Counted from the first letter of the stretch, positions 1 through 8,308 are shown. The stretch: 22,653 bases of DNA from Gracilariopsis chorda (GCA_003194525.1 NBIV01000749.1:1-22653), one strand, 5' to 3'. Notes: generated from the sequence alone by a model not told the origin. Numbers and translations are program-made.

Positions 1-391
1 CATGTCATCATGTGGCAATGCACACAACACCCACGTCATCAATATACCCGTGCATGTGTAAACCTGTTGACAGTGATGCGCACCTTACCATTGTACCAAC
101 CACTGCTGTACCACTTGTACCAGCTGTCAACCACTTCACCAGTATCCCCTGCACACAACGTACACTGTGACCACTGTAGTAGCTGGACAGTGGGTGTGTC
201 CAACCGATCCAGTTATGCCATACCACTTGTACGCACCACGTTGCATATATTTGCAGTAGCCAATCAGAAGCCAGTTTCACGTTGGGTTCGCGCACACGCG
301 CATATGCGCTTTTGCAGAGGTACCCTCTAAAACAGCCCATGCTCCCCGGAACATTTGGTTTTCAGTGACAGCACAGGTACTACTGGCAACA
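1..391 (-). repeat. LTR-A copy A1, 5' portion, cut by window edge
   Basis: On the minus strand this begins TGTTGCCAGTAG at 391 and runs leftwards out of the window. It matches the first half of the complete LTR-A copies at 9473-10251 and 15414-16191. It contains the U3 module with GCGCATATGCGC and the inverted CCAAT box (GCCAATCA on the plus strand). Its right neighbour is a broken LTR-B, the same junction as at 10251/10252. Compared with the matching stretch at 9855-10251 it has lost about 6 bases in small indels, including a TGTAC-like stretch near 248-250. Confidence 0.85.
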
Positions 392-669
392 CATATTGCT
401 AAGTACTATGCCCATTCACCTTATGCCAAGTGGCCATTTCCATGCCCATGACCTATACGATGCACAACACTTGAACCAATGCATTCCATATGAGTATATG
501 CAGTAGCCAATCATAGGCCCGTTTCGCGTTGGGTTTGAGAACACACGCATATGCCCTTTTGCAAAGCAGCTCTCAAAAACAATCTTCCGTTATGTGAAAC
601 TTTGTTTCCAAGTGCTGCACCATTATGTCCCAGCACTACCAGGCACTCGACCATGTGCTAACATCAACA
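392..669 (-). repeat. LTR-B fragment, 5' 278 bp
   Basis: Read on the minus strand this starts TGTTGATGTTAGCACATGG at 669 and follows the LTR-B consensus, as at 2304 on the plus strand. It passes through the U3 module and stops at an AATATG, where LTR-A(-) begins. The rest of the LTR is missing, and no target duplication joins it to a partner. Its TG end abuts the truncated pol(-) fragment at 670. Confidence 0.85.
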
Positions 670-1245
670 CAGGTGATTCATCCTCCTTCCAAGTGTTCTT
701 CTCCTCCAGAGATGTCAGTTCTTCATCAATGGTACTCTTCCAAAGGCTCTGCTCAAGTGGTGTGGCAGACAGTGCTTCGCCCAGAGTAGGTTCATCACTG
801 GTAGTAATATCCATTTGTGACGTTGCACTACCGGCCATGTACCACCACTTAGCTGGTGCACGTCGTGTACGGCGAGGATAGCGTGGTTCTGGTTCAGACT
901 CCGGTAAGACATCAGTGTCCGAAGTATGTTGACTAGCACTTGGGGCATGCTCACCACCATTATCTGGGTCTAAATCGTCACCAGAAGTATGCTCGCTATC
1001 ATCTGGATGATCGGTACCGATTTCAATGCTCTGTGCCGTTGGTATAGGAGTGGATTCAATATGTTCCGTATCACTCTCAATGTCGAATGGGTTGTCCACA
1101 GAAACCATACTACCACTCTCAGTATCGATTTCAGAGTGATCTCTGCATTCATAAGTATCATCTGATGCACCTTCATCACTCATAACATGTTCCAGAAATG
1201 GTGCCCCAGCGAACTTGGACTCGTCAAATGTCACATGCCGAGACT
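670..1245 (-). pseudogene. copia pol fragment: integrase C-terminal linker and start of reverse transcriptase
   Basis: The minus strand from about 1234 reads HVTFDESKFAG, the usual copia motif after the integrase core. An acidic Ser/Glu/Asp-rich linker follows, then a basic RYPRRTRRAP patch, then the entry to the reverse transcriptase domain (EALSATPLEQSLWK, then EELTSLEEKNTW). The RT domain ends there at the LTR-B terminus at 669, so fingers, palm and the YVDD-type centre are all absent. The reading frame is offset from the integrase upstream by a frameshift near 1246, where MetTER replaces the expected VKSRHV junction. The copy at 10530-11105 has the same break, so the frameshift predates the duplication. 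Confidence 0.85.
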
Positions 1246-2303
1246 TTACATGGGTGGAATCTCATCACTATCATTGTCTAAAACATCATACACACCATGC
1301 TCAAGAGTCTGCAAGTACACTCCCTCAAGTGGACGACACTCGAACTTGGTATCTGGTTTCATCTTAAGCACGAACGCAGCACACCCAAACACTTTGACAT
1401 GCTTCAGGGATGGTTTTGAACCAGTCATCAAAAGGTAAGGCCTGCTTCCAGTTGCTGAGTGATAAACCCTATTGCGAACATGTATGACGTGCTTTAATGC
1501 GTATGTCCACAAGCACTCTGGGAGACTTGCCTGTATGAGCAAAGCTCGAGCAGCTTCCTCCATAGTGCGATTGATGCGCTCGGCTATTGCATTGTGTTCC
1601 GGAGTATACGGAGGAGAGAAAGAAGTGTCTTGAAGATTGTTGGCAGGGTTCAGCTGCAACGCCATATACTCCTGGGCATTATCCGAGTGCAGTTTCGCAA
1701 TGGCCACTCCTCCAAGCTGCTGGAACTTGTGCTCAACTGCATCGAATACAACAGCAATTTCACTTTTATCGGTCATGAAGCCTAAGAGTGCATACCTTGA
1801 ATGCTCGTCAAGGAAGGTAGAGGCATATTGAAACCTTTGTGGGAATGAAGGTACAAGTGTTCCTAGTATATCGGAGTGTAGCACCTCACTTACGGCTGAT
1901 GCTCGGTCGTATTTGCCAGGGAACGGAAGTTTATGCGATTTACCAAGCATACACGGGCGGCATATCTCCTCCATTCCCGACATCTTCGGCACCCCTTCAG
2001 CATGTTTGTAAACTGACTGGAGGTCGCGCGCATTGATGTGGGCAAGTCGTCGATGCCATAGATTAGCAATACTGGACTCCGATGTCTTCATGCAATTATC
2101 CACTAGTTGTGACGAGGGTGGGTTTGGGTTGGTACCTTGCCATATCGGATCGGGTAAGGTGTACAACCCCGAGCGTCGATCGCAATGGCCACTGCCGACT
2201 ACAAACCCATTGTCCAAGGTGAGACGAACTTCACTTGAGCAAAAGAAAGATTCAATGCCCTTGTCCGCCAAGCATCCTATGGACACCAAATTGTATTCCA
2301 GTT
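1246..2303 (-). pseudogene. copia pol fragment: protease tail and integrase, open in this copy
   Basis: The minus strand opens at 2303 inside the C-terminal part of the protease (YNLVSIGCLADKGIESFF). It runs without a stop through an integrase to 1246. The zinc-binding HHCC domain is visible (LWHRRLAH, then ICRPCMLGK). The core keeps its first Asp (VLHSDILG), second Asp (LHSDNAQEY) and Glu (NAIAERINR). I count 33 residues between the second Asp and the Glu. FGCAAFVLKMKPDTKFECR, typical of the copia integrase C-terminus, follows. Gag and the protease active site upstream are replaced by the head of LTR-B(+), so this is a fragment. It could be expressed only by read-through. The other copy of this fragment has two stops. 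Confidence 0.9.
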
Positions 2304-3117
2304 TGTTGATTTTAGCACATGGTGGTCGAGTGTCTGGTAGTCCTGGGACATGATGGTGCAGCACTTGGAAACAAAGTTTCATATAACGGAGGGCTGTTTT
2401 TGAGAGCTGCTTTGCAAAAGCGCATATGCGTGTGTTCTCAAAACCCAACTTGAAACGGGCATATGATTGGCTACTGCACATACTCATATGCAACGTATTG
2501 GTTACAAGTGTTATGCATTCTATGGGTCCTGGGCATGGCACTGCCACTTGGCATAAGGTGAATGGGCATTGTACTTAGGAATATGTGTGGCTACATCTGG
2601 TTTAAAGGTACATGCAGGTCTTGCATATGTGCAGTTGTGCAAGTAAGCACGTGCAATGCACGCGACACACCTATGGTATGTACATGGATGTGGTGGCATG
2701 TGAATTGGTGCTTTTGTCATAGTCATGATGATGCAAGTAAGTGTTTACACAGTGCTGTCACATGCTGGCAAATTGTTGGCATGTGTGGTTCACTTGTTGC
2801 GCATTGTTGGGCTGCTTGGTTCACTTGGTGTGCGTTGTTGGAATGTGTTGTTATGATGTTATACATGGTTGTACTAACCTGTAATCAGTGTGTGCAACGC
2901 TTATTGTGTTATGTTTGATTATGATTTGTAGTATTGGGTGTCCCCACTTAGTGGTGTAGGGTTTTCTTGTAGTGGTAGTGCGAAGTACATGTGCTATATA
3001 AGACTCTGAAGTCGCAGTACCACGTAAACTCACCTCCAAGCCTGGCAACCTTCACTCTTTATTTTCTTTCTTTCTTTCCTTTTCATTTCTGCCGAAGCCC
3101 AACATCATCTATCAACA
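2304..3117 (+). repeat. LTR-B, complete, 5' LTR of copia element B1
   Basis: Starts TGTTGATT and ends TATCAACA, near-perfect inverted termini of the TG...CA type. It carries the U3 module (2413-2495), a TATATAAG box (2995-3002) and a pyrimidine-rich stretch just before the end (3059-3088). The primer-binding site lies 16 bp beyond the end I chose. An end nearer 3133 (ATCAATA) cannot be excluded, because no complete 3' LTR-B is present to compare. The homologous LTRs at 12167 and 16501 are 809 bp; this one has several extra single bases in homopolymers. Confidence 0.85.
2995..3002 (+). promoter_or_regulatory. LTR-B TATA box
   Basis: TATATAAG, about 120 bp before the LTR end. The preceding 60 bp (TAGTATTGGGTGTCCCCAC, then a CTTAGTGG and a CTTGTAGT block) are shared with LTR-A in the same order. 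The same box is at 12853-12860 and 17187-17194. The transcription start cannot be fixed from sequence alone. Confidence 0.65.
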
Positions 3118-3133
3118 TCATTTCGTATCAATA

Positions 3134-3147
3134 GGTTATGGGCCCAG
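3134..3147 (+). other. Primer-binding site, initiator tRNA-Met anticodon arm (copia half-tRNA type)
   Basis: GGTTATGGGCCCAG is complementary to CUGGGCCCAUAACC, the anticodon stem-loop of eukaryotic initiator tRNA-Met. It is not complementary to the tRNA 3' end. Drosophila copia is known to prime from a 5' half of this tRNA, cut in the anticodon arm; recall of that family is the basis for the assignment. The same site follows all five LTR ends that have a leader. Confidence 0.8.
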
Positions 3148-3233
3148 AGCGTCGATATTTGCAGAGGTCGCTCAGTTTTAACTTCTTTTATTTTTGCGTG
3201 CACGCGTAAGATCGAGCTAATATCCCGCAAGAG

Positions 3234-3439
3234 ACCAGCAGGGGTTAACTGGTGAAAGCATATCGCGCTTGTTAGTAACCTCTCTCGGGACGTTTTGTAC
3301 GGATTGAGCGCCCTATTCGTGAAGTGTGCGGAGTAGGGCAGGTCGAAGAAAATCGCACCTCGCACCTGGAAAGAGCATCCAGGGTCCAGGGGTTCAACCC
3401 TTAGGGTAGCGGGGGTAGTTGTTCCTGTCAGTGCGCCCG
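3234..3439 (+). ncRNA. Conserved structured leader RNA segment, family B
   Basis: Pairing elements seen by eye: ACCAG 3234-3238 with CTGGT 3249-3253; CCTGG 3365-3369 with CCAGG 3379-3383; AGGG with CCCT around the loop GTTCAA (about 3388-3402); and a weaker GCGGGG stem at 3409-3430. A conserved tail CAGTGCGCCCG follows. Families C (7118-7323, minus) and A (20311-20517) have the same order of stems with compensating base changes. Function is not known. Packaging, translation control or primer annealing are possibilities. Confidence 0.6.
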
Positions 3440-3545
3440 TTTTTACGAAGTTTCATCTTTTATTTTCTTTTCCGAGTTCGCTTCAGAGCCACTTGTGAGT
3501 ATACTCCGGGCGTCGAGGACCCGAACTCCGCCTGTGATTCGCGTA

Positions 3546-3559
3546 CCAGACGCGTCTGG
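3546..3559 (+). other. Leader palindrome, candidate RNA dimerisation hairpin
   Basis: CCAGACGCGTCTGG is a perfect 14-base palindrome. It folds as a 5-bp stem closing a self-complementary CGCG tetraloop. The LTR-C leader has CGAGACGCGTCTCG in the same context, with the outer pairs changed on both sides and the loop kept. Found again at 13403-13416 and 17730-17743. Confidence 0.5.
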
Positions 3560-3787
3560 ACGAGCGTTGAGACTTGGTTACTTGGTCTCCGCTGGCATCC
3601 GAGCTGTTGAGTGTCGACAAAATCTCCACTCCAGTATCTCTTTCTTAGGGTGACATCAGCTACAATTCAGCGGGTGTACCGCGATCATTCTCTTTAATCC
3701 CAGCTTATCGTCGATTCAAGGCATCGAGTCCCTCACTCTGCTACATTTGTTTTATTTACTTTTAGTATTTGAACTCCTTCTGGAACA

Positions 3788-4654
3788 ATGTCTGACGCCG
3801 AAGTTGAGTTCGAAACCACCTCTGGTGCCAAGATCCCTCGCTTCCATGGTAAACGTGGTGAGGATTATACGTTATGGCGACATCGTCTACGAGCTGCATG
3901 TCGCATGAAAGGAGTCTGGAATGTCGTAATGTCAGGCTCGGAGGGGTCATACAGTGCTACCACGACGCAAGCGTCGGGCTCAAGCGATCCGCAGACCACT
4001 CCCCGTGTACTTGCCAAACGAGAAAAGGCATGCGCAATCATAATATGTGCACTTGGAGATGCCCCTCTGCGTGTGGTTATAGACGTCGATGATGACCCTG
4101 GGCGTATGCTCCAAGTTCTTGATGCGAGTTATGCGTCTAATAGGACAGTGTCACGTATTGCTGTACAGACCCAGCTATTCCGAATGTCGTATAATGGTCA
4201 GAATATGTCGGACTATGTCGACCAGTTTGCGTCCCTATTCTCTCAGCTAGACCGAATGGGGAAGGATGCTGCCATTTTCGAATCCCACAAGTCGCCAATG
4301 CTGTTAGCCTCTATTGATCCCAACTGCTCACTGGAGTCAACGGCTGCGGCACTTCGGACAAAGGACATCTCGGAATTGACATGGGACTATGTGGCCACTA
4401 TCCTCATAGACGAATATAATGCTCGCCAAGTTGATTCAGCCGGTTCTGCTCATAGTCGCAAACGGATGAAGAGCAGAAGTAAGGGCAGTAGCCGTTCAAG
4501 TGGACACACCACATCGTCAAATTTTTACGACATTGATGCAAGTACATCAGATCCCAACTCATACGATGACTACAACGGGCGCACTTATACTATTGCAGGC
4601 AAAAACTGTTATCATTGCAGCTTCTGTGACAGAGATGGTCACACGCAGGACTGA
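3788..4654 (+). pseudogene. copia gag, family B, stop inside the zinc knuckle
   Basis: The ATG at 3788 starts a 288-residue nucleocapsid precursor (MSDAEVEFE). The N-terminal gag domain has the pattern FHGKRGEDYTLWRHRLRAA. A central region, RIAVQTQLFRMSY then NMSDYVDQF, and a basic Ser-rich stretch (KRMKSRSKGSSRSS) follow. The zinc knuckle is Cys 4616, Cys 4625, His 4640, Cys 4655. The codon just before the last Cys is TGA at 4652-4654. The related gag at 8309-9002 has CGA (Arg) there, so this is most simply a CGA-to-TGA nonsense change. The product would lack its last knuckle ligand. The second copy has the same TGA. Confidence 0.9.
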
Positions 4655-5149
4655 TGTCACATGAATCCTGACAATCCAGACAATCAACTGCCGAAAGCTA
4701 TCTTCGAGACACTCAAAACCACTTCCAGTTCACAAACCCAAGCACTCCGGAAGGTCATCACGAAAGGATTCTAAGATTGAGATCGCTGCAATGTCTGCTG
4801 AAGAGAGTCTGCAGTGGTGCCCCCTGCGTCTACTCTCATAGACACCTACGCAAACAGTGGTGCCACATCCCACTTCTTCAGTTTTGCTTCTGCGTTCGTC
4901 CCGAACACATTGATTGACATAGAACTAAGGACGATCAAGGTCGCTGACAACAATACGGTCTCCGCTACACAAAAAGGGGATGTAATACTTCCTTTTTCGA
5001 AGACTAACCTAAGGTTGACAGATGTACTTCTAGTCCCGGATCTTGGATACAACTTGGTGTCTGTAGGTCGTATGGCCGATAAAGGCATTCAGTCCCTTTT
5101 CTGTACGAATGAGGTTTGCGTTATACACGAAGATGGGTTAGAGATTTGA
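4655..5149 (+). pseudogene. copia gag tail and protease, family B, active-site Asp lost
   Basis: After the gag stop, CHMNPDNPDNQLPKAI continues the nucleocapsid tail. A shift near 4800-4815 (GAGAGTCTGCAG) separates it from the protease frame in the ancestral layout. In this copy an extra T near 4730 puts both into the same numerical frame. The protease has the motif DTYANSGATSHFF: codon 4853-4855 is AAC (Asn) where the catalytic Asp of Asp-Ser-Gly should be. The related sequence at 8309-9002 has DTYADSGATSHFF. The domain continues through LVPDLGYNLVSVGRMADKG to a TGA at 5147-5149, a position aligned with Gly in the other pol copy. Confidence 0.85.
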
Positions 5150-5560
5150 TGTGGGCAACGTGACATGTCCTCTCGTTTGTACATGTTGCCAAATCCGATT
5201 GAGCATAATGACTTCGTTTCGAATAGCTATGGTGTTAGTGCAGTGTTTCCTGATGTTGGGCGAAATCTCCCGTAAGTTGGAGGAGCGCACGTGTTACCTC
5301 AGAATGTTGGAGGAGCACATGTGCATATTCAGAATTTTGCATGCAAACAATGCCGAGGAGTACATTTCTCTGCAAAAACCTACCACGAATGGTCTGTAGG
5401 GAATGATATTCTCACCTTCCTACACCCCAGAACATAATGCCAATGCCGAGCGCATCAATCGCACAATGGAAGAAGCTGCTCGAGCTTTGCTGATTCAGGC
5501 ACACTGGCAAGAATGTCTATGGCCGTATGCATTGAAATATGATATTTGTATATGCGATAG
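5150..5560 (+). pseudogene. copia integrase remnant, family B, internally deleted
   Basis: RLYMLPNPI near 5180-5210 aligns with GLYTLPDPI just before the integrase zinc finger in the pol(-) copy. About 110 residues, including HHCC and the first catalytic Asp, are then missing. HANNAEEYISLQ aligns with HSDNAQEYMALQ, so the second catalytic Asp is Asn. A TAG at 5397-5399 aligns with Gln. PSYTPEHNANAERINRTMEE and the following helix continue to 5560, where LTR-A interrupts. Between the two parts lies a 30-bp imperfect tandem repeat, 5276-5305 and 5306-5335. In the other copy, integrase resumes beyond the inserted LTR at 16192. Confidence 0.8.
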
Positions 5561-6365
5561 TGTTGAAAGTTGAAAGAAGTTGAGGGGATGGAAGGGAAGT
5601 TCGCCAGCTCTGGCTTGGATTTACTTGGAGGTCCTTCAGGCACATCTTATGTACCACTCTAAACTCGAATTGCGCGGGAACACCAACTACAAGTAAAACC
5701 TAAACCACTAAGCAGGGACACTCAATACTACCAATCATCATCTAACATGACATAGCCAGCTCAGCACAACCTCATTACACCAACGCACACCAACGCACCA
5801 ATGTTCTGTAATAGTTACGTGCATACACATGACCATGACAAGGCACAAATTCACGACTCCAACACACGCCAGCACATGCCAACACATCACGGTAAGTCGA
5901 CACGTCACGGTAAGTCGGCACGTAACCTGTAGTGTTAGTGCCATGTCATCATGTGGCAATGCACACAACACCCACGTCATCAATATACCCGTGCATGTGT
6001 AAACCTGTTGACAGTGCATGCGCACCTTACCATTGTACCAATCACTGCTGTACCACTTGTACCAGGTGTCAACCACGTACCACTTGTACCAGGTGTCAAC
6101 CACTTCATCAGTATCCCCTGCACACAACGTACACTGTGACCACTGTAGTAGCTGGACACGTGGGTGTGTCCAACCGATCCAGTTATGCCATACCACTTGT
6201 ACGCACCACGTTGCATATGTACATTTGCAGTAGCCAATCAGAAGCCAGTTTCACGTTGGGTTCGCGCACACGCGCATATGCGCTTTTGCAGAGGTACCCT
6301 CTAAAACAGCCCATGCTCCCCGGAACATTTGGTTTTCAGTGACAGCACAGGTACTACTGCCAACA
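5561..6365 (-). repeat. LTR-A copy A2, recombinant solo LTR
   Basis: Complete TG...CA LTR of 805 bp on the minus strand. The left flank is GATAG (integrase remnant) and the right flank GACAT (gag of the LTR-C element), so there is no target duplication. The first bases match A4 (15414), with GAAAGAAG against GAAAGGAAG elsewhere. The rest matches A3 (9473) better. A crossover near the left end fits. It is 27 bp longer than A4 because of a tandem duplication, 6051-6077 and 6078-6104. Its TATA box is altered (TACATAAG, minus strand of 5646-5653). Confidence 0.9.
5888..5923 (-). repeat. Two 18-bp tandem repeats in LTR-A U3
   Basis: CACGGTAAGTCGACACGT and CACGGTAAGTCGGCACGT lie end to end on the plus strand, differing at one base. 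The same pair is in A3, and a version with two changes is in A4. Short repeats like this in U3 often carry factor sites, but nothing here identifies a factor. Confidence 0.6.
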
Positions 6366-6796
6366 GACATGTTCCCACCGCTGTACGACATTCGGAACAA
6401 TCGTGTCTGCACTGCAATTCTAGATACAGTCCTATTGGAGGCATAACGTCCATCCAAGAGTTGCAACATACGTGCAGGATCATCATCCACGTCCATGACT
6501 ACGCGTAATGGAGCATCACCAAGAGCATAGATGATGATACCACAAGCCTTTTCTCGTTTCGCAATGATACGGGGAGTTGCTATTTCAGTGCCACTACCTG
6601 CGGTAGTTGTGTCTTGAGTTGAAATATCTGTAGTAGATTGAACCCCACAGGGATTTGCGACATTCCAGACACCATTAATACGGCATGGAGCACGGAGACG
6701 GTGACGCCACAGCATATAATCATCACCACGCTTACCATGGAAACGAGGAATTTTCATTGCAGATGTGGATTCCGTTTCAACTTCGGAGTCGGACAT
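6366..6796 (-). pseudogene. copia gag N-terminal fragment of the LTR-C element
   Basis: The ATG is at 6794-6796 on the minus strand. It starts MSDSEVETES, and KIPRFHGKRGDDYMLWRHRL clearly matches the family B gag N-terminus. The frame is open for about 143 residues and ends after RMSYSGGNMS, where LTR-A(-) begins. The expected next residues (EYVDQF or DYVDQF) are absent. The start is supported by the related gags at 3788 and 17970, which begin the same way. It is a truncated gene, driven if at all by LTR-C. Confidence 0.85.
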
Positions 6797-7008
6797 GGTT
6801 CCTACGGGACTAGAACCAAAGAAAAGCAACAAAAGCAACTATGTAGATGCCAAATGTAGTGATATCCACGCAATGTATTGAAGCCGAAAGAGGGATTTCA
6901 AGGCTTCTGTTACACAAAGAACCAGAAAAACTGGAGCGGAGAAGAATCTCAAACACTCAACAGCGAAAACTTCAGCGGAGACCGTGTATTCAAGTCTACT
7001 ACGCTTGT

Positions 7009-7022
7009 CGAGACGCGTCTCG
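7009..7022 (-). other. Leader palindrome of the LTR-C element
   Basis: CGAGACGCGTCTCG is a perfect palindrome, aligned with CCAGACGCGTCTGG in family B by its flanks (GCGTAC before, ACAAGCG or ACGAGCG after). The two families differ by a paired C/G to G/C exchange in the stem, and the CGCG loop is kept. Confidence 0.5.
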
Positions 7023-7117
7023 TACGCGATCACAGGCAGAGTTCGGGTACTCAACGCCCGGAGTATACTCACAGGACGTACTGATACGAGCCTGGACAGA
7101 AATAAAACTTCTTAAGA

Positions 7118-7323
7118 CGAACGCACTGGCAGGAGATACTATCCCCGCTACCCTAGAGGTCCGAATCCTCTGGTCCCTGGTAACTCTCTCCAGGTGAGAT
7201 GCGGTTTCTGCAACCAATCCTGCTCTGCGCACTTCAGAGCGAGGGGCTTTACAATCCGTACGAGACGTCCAAGGGAGGCTAGTAGCTGACGCGATAAGCT
7301 TTCACCAGTTAACCCCTTCTAGT
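7118..7323 (-). ncRNA. Conserved structured leader RNA segment, family C
   Basis: On the minus strand: ACTAG (7323-7319) with CTGGT (7308-7304), using one G-U pair; CCTGG with CCAGG (7194-7190 and 7180-7176); and AGAGG with CCTCT around the 7-base loop ATTCGGA. CTAGGGTAGCGGGGATAG and CAGTGCGTTCG follow. Order and spacing match families B and A. Confidence 0.6.
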
Positions 7324-7569
7324 CGCTTGCCGGAAAATAGCGCAGTCTCCCTTGTGCGCTGAAGCAAAGAAGCAGGGATCAGAACAGGCGCAGGTCGGCT
7401 TACCAGAGAAGGTGTCTCTGAACGCTTTGCCTACTTTCACCACTGCCACTCGACTTCCACAAGATTCGCTCGCTCGCAACGCAACGCGTACCTGCGCGAA
7501 AGAAAAACCAGTCTTCCTAGAATCCAAAGAGATATTAGTAGAGCGCAACGTCTGCAAAAAGTCGACGCT

Positions 7570-7583
7570 CTGGGCCCATAACC
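7570..7583 (-). other. Primer-binding site of the LTR-C element
   Basis: The minus strand reads GGTTATGGGCCCAG directly after the LTR end GCAACA, with no spacer. It is identical to the family B site and complementary to the initiator tRNA-Met anticodon arm. Confidence 0.8.
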
Positions 7584-8308
7584 TGTTGCAACGCACGCGG
7601 GTTATGAAAACAAAAGGGAAGAAACAACGGGAGGAAGAAGAAACAAGAAAATAAAACAAGGAAGGTTGTCAGCCTTCGTCGACCAGTTTACTCGACAGCA
7701 GGCAAAGCCAATCTACATATACCCTACCGCACACACTTCACCGTCGTCGCAGCAAGCGACGGCGGTGGTTGCACCATTACACTACACGTTATTCGTGTGT
7801 GCAGGTGTACACGAAAAGCGCACACAATCTAGAGGGTCACAATTTCAAATAACTAAATCAATCAATGCGGCAAATCCATTGCCAGTCCCTTGATCTGGAA
7901 CCAGCTCTAAAAAATCAACAATTACCATCCTGGCACTCCAACCCCTCCGCGCAGCCCGCAAACGCACATTGTCCCAAATCACCCAATACAGCTCCCATTC
8001 GCATCTTCGGCATTGCAGCACAACCGTCTACTGCGCGCACACTTGGACCAACCACATTGCTCCACTTGTGCATATACGCAATCTAGTACCATACACTCCA
8101 TAACACTTGTACGGTATACAATGCATATAGCATTTTGCAGTAGCCAATCACATTGCCGTTTCACGTTGGGTTTGAGCAGAGGCGCATATGCGCTTTTGGA
8201 GCGAGGGGCTCCAAAAGTGCCCATGGTCCCCTGAAGGTTTGGTTTTGGACCAAGCTGACACCTTCTGTGGGGGTTGGCCAGGCACTCGACCACTTGTAGA
8301 GTTCAACA
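7584..8308 (-). repeat. LTR-C, complete, 5' LTR
   Basis: The minus strand begins TGTTGAACTC at 8308 and ends GTTGCAACA at 7584, next to the primer-binding site. The first 130 bp match parts of both LTR-A (AAAACCAAA, then GGACCATGGGC) and LTR-B (GGTCGAGTGCCTGG). The palindrome GCGCATATGCGC is at 8182-8193 and the CCAAT-type box follows. The 3' two-thirds are unlike A or B. A weak TATA-like CATATACCC is at 7716-7723 (plus strand). The upstream neighbour is a different gag/protease fragment, into which this element may have inserted. Confidence 0.8.

Larger units (their letters stand above)
3148..3787 (+). other. 5' leader of element B1, non-coding
   Basis: This is a 640-bp stretch between the primer-binding site and the gag ATG with no credible reading frame. 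It holds a structured segment (3234-3439) and a 14-base palindrome (3546-3559), listed separately. The last 100 bp are pyrimidine-rich. The leaders at 13006-13642 and 17340-17969 are near copies, and the LTR-C leader is a more distant relative. Confidence 0.75.
6797..7569 (-). other. 5' leader of the LTR-C element, non-coding
   Basis: These 773 bp lie between the primer-binding site at 7570 and the gag ATG. Large parts are diverged from the family B leader, with islands of strong similarity. One island is the GGGGTTAACTGGTGAAAGC block, another the GTAGCGGGG block, and another the GAGTATACTCCGGGCGT block (about 7056). Reading frames on either strand cross these islands without conserved protein, so I treat it as RNA leader. 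Confidence 0.7.

Noticed and set aside
3059..3088. CTTT-rich tract as a transcription terminator
   Set aside because: It lies in the LTR end before the primer-binding site in all LTR-B copies. Pyrimidine richness alone does not support a terminator or polyadenylation call.
3384..3410. GGTTCAACCC resembles a tRNA T-arm
   Set aside because: No acceptor, D or anticodon arms around it, and families A and C change the loop. It fits the conserved leader hairpin instead.
392..5560. The X segment as the internal region of a large non-autonomous LTR-A element, since LTR-A(-) flanks it on both sides
   Set aside because: No primer-binding site lies next to the LTR-A(-) 3' ends at 5561 or 15414. A4 has its own target duplication with integrase on both sides, so the flanking is coincidental and explained by insertion plus recombination.
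5888..5923. Possible CRISPR-like short repeats
   Set aside because: Only two adjacent 18-bp units with no spacers, inside a eukaryotic LTR.
5932..6342. Recurrent Cys/His/Thr-rich reading frame of about 128-136 codons in the LTR-A copies
   Set aside because: It recurs only because the LTR recurs. It runs antisense to the LTR across U3 repeats, differs by indels between copies and has no known motif. Composition follows the CACC/TGTACC-rich DNA.
7352..7654. 100-codon plus-strand frame within the LTR-C leader
   Set aside because: Antisense to the leader, overlaps the primer-binding site and LTR end, and the aligned family B leader does not preserve it.
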